Of a stretch of 64,000 bases of DNA, positions 1 to 8,363 are shown in pieces. Numbering within the stretch: position 1 is the stretch's first letter; each line of letters starts with the position of its first letter. The DNA comes from Uliginosibacterium flavum. Lineage in GTDB: Bacteria > Pseudomonadota > Gammaproteobacteria > Burkholderiales > Rhodocyclaceae. A model generated the notes under the pieces. It did no database searches and was not told the origin of the DNA. It saw only the letters and a list, made by a program, of their open reading frames with translations. Location of the stretch: contig NZ_JBEWZI010000001.1 in assembly GCF_040566545.1 (NCBI RefSeq), forward strand, positions 248,001-312,000. The letters are read 5' to 3'. The position numbers were made by a program, and so were the translations under genes.

Positions 1-778
1 GTTTGGCAATCCGCTCCCACTCGGGATTGCTCAAGCCACGCTCTTCGGAATAGATCTGAATCGCCAGTTGCAGCACCGCCACCATCGAGCGTGAAGCCTG
101 CGCAGTGAGGCCCGCCAGATCGTGGTGGTGCAGGATCGCATTGGCCACGAAATCAGGCAAGCGCCAGTGACGGGCGAGCAGATAGCCAATCGAGCAATGA
201 TCCACTTGAAAAGCGCGATCTTCCGCTGCGGCGTCCGCCCATTGACTGGGCGGCGCGTTCGTGCCGGTAGCCTTGCAGTAGTCAGGGAAACGCTGCATCA
301 GGATCGGCACGCCACAATCGTGGAAAATGCCAGCCATGTAGGCCTGCTCGGCAAAGATATTGCAAACGGAGACTCGCTCATACGCCACCACGGAAGCGAT
401 CTGGGCAATATCGCCAGAGCGTGCCCAGAACTGCTCCAGCATCGGGCTCTTGCTGCCGAAAGCAGCCGTCAAACCATAGGATTGCACCAGCATTGCCGTT
501 TGGCGTACGCCAACCAGGACAAGAATCTGTTCGACCGATTGCGGCGGGCGGCGACGCGCAAAGGCCGCAGAACGGGTGATCTTGTAAAGCATTGCGGTCA
601 GCCCGGCATCCTGCGCAATCACATCGGCCATCACGCGCAGGTCCAGATCATTGGTCTGGAGCATGCTCACCACCTCTTGCACAAGCTTGGGTTGCGGCGG
701 AATACGGATGCCAGAGGAGACCAGTCTGGCTACCTCGGCATCAATCTGTTCGGAACTTTGACAGGCGCTCGTTTGCAT
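1..778 (-). CDS. HDOD domain protein (C-terminus cut by window edge)
   Basis: Reading leftward from an ATG at 778, the frame stays open to the window edge (about 259 codons). The translation begins MQTSACQSSEQIDAEVARLV and carries HDOD features: the stretch LRVMADVIAQDAGLTAMLY, then GIFHDCGVPIL, then DRAFQVDHCSIGYLLARHW, and HHHDL near the visible end. HDOD proteins are HD-like domains that usually lack the full metal-binding set and act in bacterial signalling, often near pilus or motility genes. It follows the MAPEG gene by 57 bases on the same strand and may be the last gene of the purB operon. A second, separate HDOD gene lies at 45722-46546. The family assignment is firm; the partner and signal are unknown. 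Confidence 0.8.
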   Translation of the reverse strand, partial: MQTSACQSSEQIDAEVARLVSSGIRIPPQPKLVQEVVSMLQTNDLDLRVMADVIAQDAGLTAMLYKITRSAAFARRRPPQSVEQILVLVGVRQTAMLVQSYGLTAAFGSKSPMLEQFWARSGDIAQIASVVAYERVSVCNIFAEQAYMAGIFHDCGVPILMQRFPDYCKATGTNAPPSQWADAAAEDRAFQVDHCSIGYLLARHWRLPDFVANAILHHHDLAGLTAQASRSMVAVLQLAIQIYSEERGLSNPEWERIAK

Positions 779-835
779 CCTCTGAATAACGTCCGGCGCA
801 AGCGGAACTGAAGTCAGGCACGGCAAAAAACGGAT

Positions 836-1222
836 TCAGATGACCGCAATCATCAAACGTAAACAGCTGGCAAAACCGACTGCCCAACACAAGGATCGTA
901 TGCTGGCCAAATCCAGGAGATAGCACGCCGCATACGCCACGCGTGCCGCGATGAAAATCCAGGCCCACAGTGCCACGCTGCCCGCATCCAGCCCCGCCTG
1001 CAGCGCCATTAGTACCGCCGCCACAAACACCGGAAAAGCCTCCCAGCTGTTCTGCTGCGCCCAGTTCGCGCGTTGCGGCCAGCCAGCGAGACGCGCCAGC
1101 GATTGGCGCGGCGCGGCGTTGTCGTAATCCACGCCCAGCTTCTTGCCGCCAAACTTGGCGAGTCCCGCGAGCACAAGAGGAAAAACTGCGGCCAGCAGAA
1201 TGCACAGATAGGCTTGGTTCAT
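836..1222 (-). CDS. MAPEG family membrane protein
   Basis: This 128-residue protein has about four hydrophobic segments. Near residues 39-65 it has the conserved MAPEG stretch RQSLARLAGWPQRANWAQQN followed by SWEAFPVF, and the C-terminal half contains ARVAYAACYLLDLASIRSLCW. The MAPEG superfamily covers membrane proteins related to glutathione S-transferases and leukotriene synthases; bacterial members of this short type are mostly uncharacterised inner-membrane proteins. Its ATG overlaps the murI stop (ATGA, 1219-1222), which indicates translational coupling. No enzymatic substrate can be inferred. Confidence 0.85.
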   Translation of the reverse strand: MNQAYLCILLAAVFPLVLAGLAKFGGKKLGVDYDNAAPRQSLARLAGWPQRANWAQQNSWEAFPVFVAAVLMALQAGLDAGSVALWAWIFIAARVAYAACYLLDLASIRSLCWAVGFASCLRLMIAVI

Positions 1223-2049
1223 GAGCTTCTTTCAGACAAGGAAATCATGCAATCGGAAGGCGGCAAAGGCTTGCCACCGGAAAACCCGGGCCACAACACG
1301 CCCAGGGCATGCTCAACCGCGGCCAATTCACCACTGGCCCAGAACTGTTCGCTGCCACCCCGCGGACTGGCGAGCATTCCGCGTTCGCTCAGCTTGCGCT
1401 GCACTTGCGCCGCCACCGCCTCGCCAGTGTCGATCACCTGCACACCTGATCCGACGATAGCTTCGACTTGTTTGCGCAAAAAAACATAGTGCGTACAGCC
1501 CAGCACGATCACATCCGCGCCACCCGTCAGCAGCGGCGCCAGATGACTTTCGAGCAGACTGAAGAGCCGCGCGGAGCCTTGCTCTCCACGCTCCACAGCT
1601 TCGACCAGACCGGTACCAGGGCGGGTCAACACACGCACATTTTTACCGAACTGATCAAGCAGCGCGGCAAAGCGTGCGCTCTCCAGCGTGCCGGTCGTCG
1701 CCAGCACGCCAACGACGCCATTCTTCGTCGCAGCCGTCGCCGGCTTGACGGCCGGCTCCATGCCGATCACCGGGACATCCGGCCACTGCGCGCGGATTGC
1801 CTGCGCCGCAGCCGCCGTTGCGGTATTGCAGGCCAGCACCAGCGCCTTGGCGCCCTGCTCCAGTAAAAAGCCGCACAACTCGAGTGAGCGTGCGGTGATC
1901 AGGGCTTGCGGTTTTTCACCATAGGGCGCGTGGCCCGAATCCGCGCAGTAGAGCAGATCCTCGGCCGGCAGCAGTGCACGGATCTCGCGCAAGACGGACA
2001 CGCCGCCCACGCCAGAATCGAATACGCCGATGGGACGCGGATCGCTCAT
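1219..2049 (-). CDS. murI: Glutamate racemase
   Basis: MurI interconverts L- and D-glutamate in the cytoplasm and supplies D-Glu for peptidoglycan. The 276 residues match the family length. Visible motifs are GVFDSGVGGVSVL (residues 8-20, with Asp11 and Ser12), YCADSGHAPYGEK, LACNTATAAA with catalytic Cys74, and VLGCTHYVF with the second catalytic Cys185. The ATG at 2049 lies 9 bases after the purB stop, and the stop overlaps the next gene by 4 bases, so purB, murI and the MAPEG gene look co-transcribed. Nothing is missing from the active site. Confidence 0.97.
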   Translation of the reverse strand: MSDPRPIGVFDSGVGGVSVLREIRALLPAEDLLYCADSGHAPYGEKPQALITARSLELCGFLLEQGAKALVLACNTATAAAAQAIRAQWPDVPVIGMEPAVKPATAATKNGVVGVLATTGTLESARFAALLDQFGKNVRVLTRPGTGLVEAVERGEQGSARLFSLLESHLAPLLTGGADVIVLGCTHYVFLRKQVEAIVGSGVQVIDTGEAVAAQVQRKLSERGMLASPRGGSEQFWASGELAAVEHALGVLWPGFSGGKPLPPSDCMISLSERSS

Positions 2050-2058
2050 CGAACCTGC

Positions 2059-3435
2059 TTAGATTTTCTTCGCGAGTTCAGCCGCCGCGCCGATGTAGCT
2101 CGCCGGTGTCATTGCCAGCAGGCGCGCCTTGTCGGCCGGTGGAATCTCCAGCCCGGTGACGAACTCCTGCAGCGCTTCCTTGCTGATGCCCGCGCCACGC
2201 GTCATCTTCTTGAGTTGGTCATACGGATTCTCGAAGCCATAGCGGCGCATCACCGTCTGGATCGGCTCGGCCAGCACTTCCCAGGCGTTGTCGATATCGG
2301 CGGCCAGCGCCGCCGGGTTGGCTTCCAGCTTGCCCAAGCCGCGCAGACAGGAATCCAGACCCAGCAGGCTGTGGCCAATCGCCACGCCCATGTTGCGCAG
2401 CACGGTGGAATCGGTCAGGTCGCGCTGCATGCGCGAGATCGGCAGCTTCTCGCTGAAATGACGCAGCAGAGAATTCGATACACCGAAATTGCCTTCGGCA
2501 TTCTCGAAGTCGATCGGATTGACCTTGTGCGGCATGGTCGAACTGCCGACTTCGCCATCTTTCAGGCGCTGCTTGAAGAAGCCCAGCGAGATGTACATCC
2601 ACAGATCGCGGCAGGCGTCGATCAGCATGGTGTTGGCGCGCGCCACGGCATCGAACAGCTCGGCCATCGAGTCGTGCGGCTCAATCTGGATCGTGTAGGG
2701 ATTGAAGACCAGGCCCATCGACTCGATGAATTTCTGGTTGAAGGCGGCCCAATCCACTTCCGGATACGCCGACAGATGCGCGTTGTAGTTGCCCACCGCA
2801 CCATTGAACTTGGCCGTCATCTCCACCGCCGCAATCGCCTTGCGTGCGCGTTTGAGACGGTAGGCGATATTGGCCATTTCCTTGCCCATGGTCGTCGGGC
2901 TGGCCGGCTGGCCGTGGGTACGCGAAAGCATGGGCACATCGGCAAGTTCATGCGCGAGTTGAACGAAACGCTCGACCACCTTGTCAAACTGCGGCAGATA
3001 GGCCTGATCGCGCGACTCCTGCAGCATCAGGGCGTGCGAGGTGTTGTTGATGTCTTCGGAGGTACAGGCAAAGTGAATGAACTCGGCGGCCTTGGTCACC
3101 TCGGGATTAGCGCCAAAGCGCTGCTCCTTCATCCAGTATTCCATGGCCTTCACGTCGTGATTGGTCTTGGCTTCGATCTGCTTGATCGCTTCGCCATCGG
3201 CTTCCGAGAAATCTGCCACGGCGCGCTCGAAATCGGCCAGCGTAGCCGCGGAGAACGGCACCACTTCAGGAATTTCAGGCGAGGCGGCCAGCGCCTTGAG
3301 CCATTCGATTTCGACGCGCACACGGTTGCGGATCAGACCGAACTCGGAAAAATGCGGACGCAGTGCGTCGAGTTTGCCGGCGTAGCGACCATCAAGCGGC
3401 GAAAGGGCAAGCAGGGTATTGAGCTGGGAAGACAT
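2059..3435 (-). CDS. purB: Adenylosuccinate lyase
   Basis: PurB catalyses two steps of purine synthesis: SAICAR to AICAR plus fumarate, and adenylosuccinate to AMP plus fumarate. The 458-residue reading starts MSSQLNTLLALSPLDGRYAG, as in the proteobacterial type. It contains TSEDINNTSHALML, LSRTHGQPASPTTMGKEMAN and the flexible signature loop GSSTMPHKVNPIDFEN. The frame remains open for 43 codons upstream, but homologues start at this ATG and a GGA-type ribosome site lies before it. The upstream intergenic region holds a TATAAT hexamer (reverse strand, 3472-3477) without a convincing -35. First gene of the purB-murI group. Confidence 0.97.
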   Translation of the reverse strand: MSSQLNTLLALSPLDGRYAGKLDALRPHFSEFGLIRNRVRVEIEWLKALAASPEIPEVVPFSAATLADFERAVADFSEADGEAIKQIEAKTNHDVKAMEYWMKEQRFGANPEVTKAAEFIHFACTSEDINNTSHALMLQESRDQAYLPQFDKVVERFVQLAHELADVPMLSRTHGQPASPTTMGKEMANIAYRLKRARKAIAAVEMTAKFNGAVGNYNAHLSAYPEVDWAAFNQKFIESMGLVFNPYTIQIEPHDSMAELFDAVARANTMLIDACRDLWMYISLGFFKQRLKDGEVGSSTMPHKVNPIDFENAEGNFGVSNSLLRHFSEKLPISRMQRDLTDSTVLRNMGVAIGHSLLGLDSCLRGLGKLEANPAALAADIDNAWEVLAEPIQTVMRRYGFENPYDQLKKMTRGAGISKEALQEFVTGLEIPPADKARLLAMTPASYIGAAAELAKKI

Positions 3436-3618
3436 GAGCAGTTCCGATGAAAATTGAGCTTTTGAGCGCCGATTATAGCCGGGCGCGCAGGCTTTTCGCC
3501 CCGAAGAAGACCTGGCCCGGTACAATTCGCCGGTTACAGAGAGCGGGCACTTGCCTGCGCACAAGGCGGCGCGTCAATGGCCGTCACGCCGCCCACCGCG
3601 GCCAATTAGGAAGCTTTA

Positions 3619-4863
3619 ATGAAGAAACTGGATGATTTTCGTCTGATGTTCGGCCAGCGCGAGTTCGTGCCGATCATGATCGGCGGCATGGGTGTCGACA
3701 TCTCGACGGCCGCTCTGGCCCTCGAAGCCGCCCGTCTCGGTGGCATCGGCCACATTTCCGACGCGATGATCAAGACGGTGAGTGATCGCCGCTTTGACAC
3801 CAATTACGTCAAGGAAAAACTGAAACGCTATAAATTCAACGTCGCCAACTCTGACAAATCCGTCGTCCAGTTCCGTCTGGAAGAGCTTGCCGAAGCGACC
3901 CGCCTGCACGTTGGCAAGACCATGGAGCAGGTCCGCGGCGCTGGCATGGTCTTCATCAACTGCATGGAAAAGCTGACCATGAACGCACCCAGGGAAACCC
4001 TTGCGGTGCGCATGCGCACAGCGCTGGATGCCGGCATCGACGGCATCACGCTGGCCGCTGGCCTGCACTTGGGCAGTTTCGCGATGATCGAAGATCACCC
4101 GCGTTTCCGCGATGCCAAGCTGGGCATCATCGTCTCCTCTGTGCGTGCGCTGCAGCTGTTCATCCGCAAGAGTGCGCGCACCAATCGCCTGCCCGACTAT
4201 GTCGTAGTCGAAGGCCCGCTGGCCGGTGGCCACCTCGGCTTCGGCATGGACTGGGCGAAATACGAGCTCTCCACCATCGTCGCCGAAGTGCTGGCCTGGC
4301 TGAAGAACGAGAAGCTGGAAATTCCCGTGATTCCCGCCGGTGGCATCTTCACCGGCACCGACGCCGTGCGCTACATGGAAATGGGCGCAGCCGGCGTGCA
4401 AGTGGCGACGCGCTTCACCGTCAGCGACGAATGCGGGCTGCCGGACAAGGTCAAGCAGGAATACTTCAAAGCCAGCGAAGACGATATCGAGGTCAATGAA
4501 ACCTCGCCGACCGGCTACCCGATGCGCATGCTCAAGAGCAGCCCGTCGATTGGCGCCGGCATCCGTCCGAACTGCGAAGCCTACGGCTACCTGCTCGACG
4601 CCACGGGCAACTGCTCCTACATCACGGCCTACAACAAGGCGGTGGAAGCCAACCCCGGCGCCAAAAAAGTGTCAGTCATGGAGAAGACCTGCCTGTGTAC
4701 GCACATGCGCAACTTCGATTGCTGGACCTGTGGCCACTACACCTATCGCCTCAAGGACACTACGAAGAAACGCGAAGACGGCGGCTATCAGTCGCTCACC
4801 GCCGAGCACATCTTCAAGGACTACCAGTTCAGCATTGACAACCAGATCGCCCTGCCCGCCTGA
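3619..4863 (+). CDS. Nitronate monooxygenase / NAD(P)H-dependent flavin oxidoreductase family protein
   Basis: This is a 414-residue FMN-dependent TIM-barrel protein of the nitronate monooxygenase (2-nitropropane dioxygenase) superfamily, probably cytoplasmic. Supporting stretches are PIMIGGMGVDISTAALALEA (18-37), VEGPLAGGHLGFG (the AGGH motif of the family) and IPVIPAGGIFTGTDAVRYMEMGAAGVQVATRF for phosphate binding. The C-terminal part carries an unusual cysteine cluster, CLCTHMRNFDCWTCGHY, not typical of short family members. The start is supported by AGGAAG ahead of the ATG. The gene stands alone and ends at a strong bidirectional hairpin. Its substrate is unknown; nitronate activity should not be assumed. 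Confidence 0.85.
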   Translation: MKKLDDFRLMFGQREFVPIMIGGMGVDISTAALALEAARLGGIGHISDAMIKTVSDRRFDTNYVKEKLKRYKFNVANSDKSVVQFRLEELAEATRLHVGKTMEQVRGAGMVFINCMEKLTMNAPRETLAVRMRTALDAGIDGITLAAGLHLGSFAMIEDHPRFRDAKLGIIVSSVRALQLFIRKSARTNRLPDYVVVEGPLAGGHLGFGMDWAKYELSTIVAEVLAWLKNEKLEIPVIPAGGIFTGTDAVRYMEMGAAGVQVATRFTVSDECGLPDKVKQEYFKASEDDIEVNETSPTGYPMRMLKSSPSIGAGIRPNCEAYGYLLDATGNCSYITAYNKAVEANPGAKKVSVMEKTCLCTHMRNFDCWTCGHYTYRLKDTTKKREDGGYQSLTAEHIFKDYQFSIDNQIALPA

Positions 4864-4883
4864 TCAGGCAGAGCAAGGTAAAC

Positions 4884-4917
4884 AAAAGGCCGCCTGGAGC
4901 AATCCGGCGGCCTTTTT
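4884..4917. terminator. Bidirectional rho-independent terminator
   Basis: The inverted repeat AAAAGGCCGCC / GGCGGCCTTTTT with an 11-nt loop sits between two convergent genes. T-runs on both strands fit termination of the flavoenzyme gene (plus) and of the glycan operon (minus). Confidence 0.9.
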
Positions 4918-4941
4918 GTTGCATGCGCCCCTCGGTGAAGC

Positions 4942-7242
4942 CTAAAAGGACGCGTACAAGTCCGCATAGCGCGCCGCCACCGCATCGGCCGCAAACACGC
5001 TCTGGGCGCGGCTTCTGGCGGCCATCCCTTGCCTAGCCAATACAGACGGTTCTTCGCAAAGCACCTGCCCGATCAGGTCCGCCAGGCGCCGGTCTTCAGC
5101 CGGAGGCACAACCCAGCCTGTTTCGCCGACCATCCAGGCTGCGTCGCCCACATCGGTCACCACGCACGGTACGCCGCAACTCATCGCCTCGGCCACCACA
5201 TTCGGCAACGCTTCCTGAATCGAGCTGAGTACATACAGATCCAGCGCCGGCAGCAGTTGCGGCACATCCTCGCGCGGCCCCAGCAAGATCACTCGTCCCT
5301 GCAGACTCGGCGCAGCGAGCAGCGGCATCAATTCTGGATTGTCAGCACTCACATTCAAGCCGATCAGCAGAAAACGCACGTTCGCCTGCGCTGCAGCAAC
5401 CATGGCCGCCGCTCGCAGAAAACCTGCGTGGTTTTTACTTGGGTGCAGCCGCCCGACCATACCGACCAGCAGCTCATCGACCGCCACGCCCAGCAAGGCG
5501 CGCGAAGCCGCATGAAGCGCCGCATCGGGCTTGAATTGCTCGGTATCGACGCCATTCGGCAGCACCACGCCGGGCGCCGCGAAACCCGCCGCTTCATGCT
5601 GAAGCTGCGCCGCGCGCGCCACATACAAGGCCCGCGCCGCGAAACGCGACAGCCAGGCATCCGCGCGGATCACCGCCCGCGTGGCACGACTTTCCAGTTC
5701 AAGGCGCGCGAGCGTCTGATGAATTCCCAGCACGACTTTCGCTCGTGGCGCGGCAAAGCGTGCCAGATGCGCGGCCAGATCGCCGTGATACATCCAGCCC
5801 TGAATGACATCAGGTTTGAATTGACGCACCGCCCGCCACAGTCGCCACAAGCCGCCCAGCGTCGGGCGCGAGGGCGCCATCCCCAATTCAAAGACTTCGA
5901 TACCCAGCGCGCGCAAGCTGACGCCGACCTCCTGCGGCTCGCGCAAGGACAGCACCGCGACCACCAGACCCTGCGCCTGCAGACGTGGCAGGAGCCGCTC
6001 CAGTGCGCGCTCGGCACCGCCCACGCCAAGCCCGGTCGTCACGAACAGCACGCGCTTCCTTACCGCCGTCGCGTAGCGGCACTCTCCGCTCCCCTCCAGC
6101 TTTGCTTCCGGCGAAGCCGCTTCAAGCTCCCCTCGCCCGCTTGCGGGAGAGGAGTTGGGGGAGAGGGCACACGGGAGCGGGGCTGGGGGAGAGGGCAACA
6201 AACCCCGCCGCACCTTCAACCAGCTCAGCCGGAACCACACCAGATAAGCCAGCGAAGCCGCCACCAGCACCCCCAGCAATCGTCCTTCCGCCACACCGAA
6301 TCGCCAGGCCACAAAGGTCGCCGCCGCAATGATCGCCGCCGCCAGCCAGATCAGGCGCACGGCAGCCACTGTCGTCAATCCCATTTCCAGTAGCAGATGA
6401 TGCGAATGGCCGCGATCGGCCTGCATCGGGTTGCGTCCTTCGGCCGCGCGCCAGAAAGCCACCACGATCAGGTCGATCACCGGCACGGCGACCGGCGCCA
6501 ACACCACCGTCAGTGGCACACGTGCAATCGAGAAGCCCTGCCAGCTCAGGGACAGCTTGAGGATCAGCCAGCACAGCAGCATCCCGACGGCCAGCGCACC
6601 GGCATCGCCCAGAAAAACCCGTGCCCGCGCCTGCCAGGGCAAGCGTGCATTCCACAGCAGAAAGCCCAGCACCGCCGAGCACAACAGCGCTGCGATCAGC
6701 GCCAGATCGTGGCGTCCGCTCAAGCCCGCAGCGGCGCCCAGCGAAGCGACCGCAATCGCGATACAGCCTCCGGCCAGACCATCCAGCCCGTCGATCATGT
6801 TGATGGCATTGAGGATCGCCACCACCATCAACACCGTCAGCGGCACCGCCGCCCAGCCCAGATCCAGGTGACCGGTCAGAAACGGGATCGGCATCGCATA
6901 CAGCGCCGCGCCCGTGGCATGCACCAGCCACCAGGCCGCGAAAATCTGCACGACAAGCTTGAGCTTCGCCGACAGGTTGCGCGCGTCATCCACCAAGCCC
7001 ACCACGAATATCAAGGCCATCGGCCCGGCCACTTCATGCAGACCCGCCAATTGCCCAGCTGCCAGCGTTGCCAGCAGAAAGCCCAGCAGCACGGCGATGC
7101 CACCCACCAGGGGAATCGGCGCGGCGTGGCGCTTGCGCTCGTCCGGCAGATCCACCAGACGCAAAGTCGGCGCCCAGCGTGCCAGCAGCAGACAGGCGAC
7201 CGCACTGCTCACGAAGGCCAGCAGGCACAAAAACATGTTCAT
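4942..7242 (-). CDS. WecA/MraY-type sugar-phosphate transferase fused to a GT4 glycosyltransferase
   Basis: The single 766-residue reading holds two enzymes. Residues 1-347 are a multi-pass polyprenyl-phosphate HexNAc-1-phosphate transferase: DLPDERKRHAAPIPLVGG, Asp85-Asp86, NAINMIDGLDG (145-155), FLGDAG (210-215) and RGHSHH (277-282). Residues about 397-766 are a GT-B retaining glycosyltransferase of family 4, with GGAERALERL, LPNGVDTEQF, GRLHPSKN and the E-x7-E pair Glu677/Glu685. The linker (348-393) is rich in Pro, Ser and Gly and is encoded by an intergenic-type repeat also found near 22505-22640. I infer initiation of a lipid-linked glycan plus a later sugar addition. Last gene of the pilin-glycosylation operon; it overlaps the preceding gene by 4 bases. 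Confidence 0.88.
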   Translation of the reverse strand: MNMFLCLLAFVSSAVACLLLARWAPTLRLVDLPDERKRHAAPIPLVGGIAVLLGFLLATLAAGQLAGLHEVAGPMALIFVVGLVDDARNLSAKLKLVVQIFAAWWLVHATGAALYAMPIPFLTGHLDLGWAAVPLTVLMVVAILNAINMIDGLDGLAGGCIAIAVASLGAAAGLSGRHDLALIAALLCSAVLGFLLWNARLPWQARARVFLGDAGALAVGMLLCWLILKLSLSWQGFSIARVPLTVVLAPVAVPVIDLIVVAFWRAAEGRNPMQADRGHSHHLLLEMGLTTVAAVRLIWLAAAIIAAATFVAWRFGVAEGRLLGVLVAASLAYLVWFRLSWLKVRRGLLPSPPAPLPCALSPNSSPASGRGELEAASPEAKLEGSGECRYATAVRKRVLFVTTGLGVGGAERALERLLPRLQAQGLVVAVLSLREPQEVGVSLRALGIEVFELGMAPSRPTLGGLWRLWRAVRQFKPDVIQGWMYHGDLAAHLARFAAPRAKVVLGIHQTLARLELESRATRAVIRADAWLSRFAARALYVARAAQLQHEAAGFAAPGVVLPNGVDTEQFKPDAALHAASRALLGVAVDELLVGMVGRLHPSKNHAGFLRAAAMVAAAQANVRFLLIGLNVSADNPELMPLLAAPSLQGRVILLGPREDVPQLLPALDLYVLSSIQEALPNVVAEAMSCGVPCVVTDVGDAAWMVGETGWVVPPAEDRRLADLIGQVLCEEPSVLARQGMAARSRAQSVFAADAVAARYADLYASF
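6120..6200. repeat. GC-rich interspersed repeat copy inside a coding linker
   Basis: The plus strand reads AAGCTCCCCTCGCCCGCTTG followed by GGGAGAGGAG, then GGAGCGGGGCTGGGGGAGAG. The same modules recur in the ftsB-eno intergenic region in opposite orientation. Here the element is read in frame and links the two domains of the fused glycosyltransferase. Confidence 0.75.
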
Positions 7243-8363
7243 AGCCGCTCACCCAAAGCCGATTGATACACCGCGCAGGTCTGCACAATCACCTGCTGAT
7301 CCGAGAAACGCTGCTCGACATGCGCCCGCGCCGCCGCCCCCATACGTGCACGCAAGACCGCATCGCCCAGCAATTGCAGCAAGGCCGCCGCAAGCTGATC
7401 CGGCGCAGCAGGCGGCACCAGCAAGCCGGTCTCGCCATGCACCACCACGTCGCGGCAGCCCGGCACATCGGTCGCGACCATCGGCAGGCCACAGGCCGCG
7501 CCTTCCAGCAACGCTCGCGGAATGCCCTCGCCTTGCGTGCTGGCCAGCACGACGATGCTGGCCGACTGATTGAGCGCCAGCACGTCGCTACGCTGGCCAA
7601 GAAACTCGACCGCGCCTTGCGCACGCCAGGCCATCAGTTCGGCTTCCGTAATGCTCTCCGGATTACCCGGATCGGGAGCACCGGCCAGCTGAAAACGCAC
7701 GTCCGGCATCTGCGCACGCACAATGCCCGCCGCCGTGACAAGATCGGATACGCCCTTGGAATGCAGCAGGCGCGCCATCATCAGCACGATGGGCGGCTCA
7801 GCCTGACGCGGCGCAGCGACGAAAAATGCCGTGTCGATCCCGTCGCCCGCGATCACCTGCACCCCGCTCTGCGCCAGCACGCCATGAGCGGCGAGCGTGT
7901 CGCGATTGTCGGCGTTCTGGAAAATCACCTGCGTGCCGCGCAGCGCCCGCCGATACAGGGCCAGCACCACCGGCCGGATCAGACGCGCCTTGGGCGTCTC
8001 GGCCAACAACGCAAAGCCCAGGCCGGTCACCGAATTGACGATGCCGCGCACGCCCGCGCGCCGCGCCGCAAACGAGCCATAAATCACACACTTGATCGTG
8101 AAGTGATGCACCAGATCCGGTTTCAGCTCGCGATAGAGCTGGGTGATGCGTCGGATCACCGCCAGCTCGGCCAGCGGATTCACCCCGCTGCGCGACACCG
8201 GCAACGGCTCCCAGCGAAAGCCCAATTCGCGCAGGCGCGGGCCGTATTCGCCGGGTGGGCTGAGCAGGATCACCTCATCGCCGCGTGCGCGCAAAGCCTT
8301 GGCCAGCGAGAGTTTGAAGTTGAAAAGAAACCAGTCGGTGTTGGCGAACAGTACGATCTTCAT
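7239..8363 (-). CDS. GT4 family glycosyltransferase
   Basis: This 374-residue GT-B protein is cytoplasmic or membrane-associated and likely adds a sugar to an undecaprenyl-linked acceptor. The N-terminus, MKIVLFANTDWFLFNFKLSL, resembles PglA/WbpY-type enzymes. HHFTIKCVIYGS and GLGFALL follow in the acceptor domain. The donor domain contains GDGIDTAFF, MMARLLHSKGVSDLV and an E-x7-E pair in GEGIPRALLEGAACGLP. It overlaps the flippase gene upstream and the WecA-GT4 gene downstream by 4 bases each, so translation of the three is coupled. The donor sugar cannot be read from sequence. Confidence 0.88.
   Translation of the reverse strand: MKIVLFANTDWFLFNFKLSLAKALRARGDEVILLSPPGEYGPRLRELGFRWEPLPVSRSGVNPLAELAVIRRITQLYRELKPDLVHHFTIKCVIYGSFAARRAGVRGIVNSVTGLGFALLAETPKARLIRPVVLALYRRALRGTQVIFQNADNRDTLAAHGVLAQSGVQVIAGDGIDTAFFVAAPRQAEPPIVLMMARLLHSKGVSDLVTAAGIVRAQMPDVRFQLAGAPDPGNPESITEAELMAWRAQGAVEFLGQRSDVLALNQSASIVVLASTQGEGIPRALLEGAACGLPMVATDVPGCRDVVVHGETGLLVPPAAPDQLAAALLQLLGDAVLRARMGAAARAHVEQRFSDQQVIVQTCAVYQSALGERL

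Noticed and set aside
3472..3500. Full promoter for purB
   Set aside because: TATAAT is present on the minus strand, but no acceptable -35 lies 16-18 bases upstream of it.
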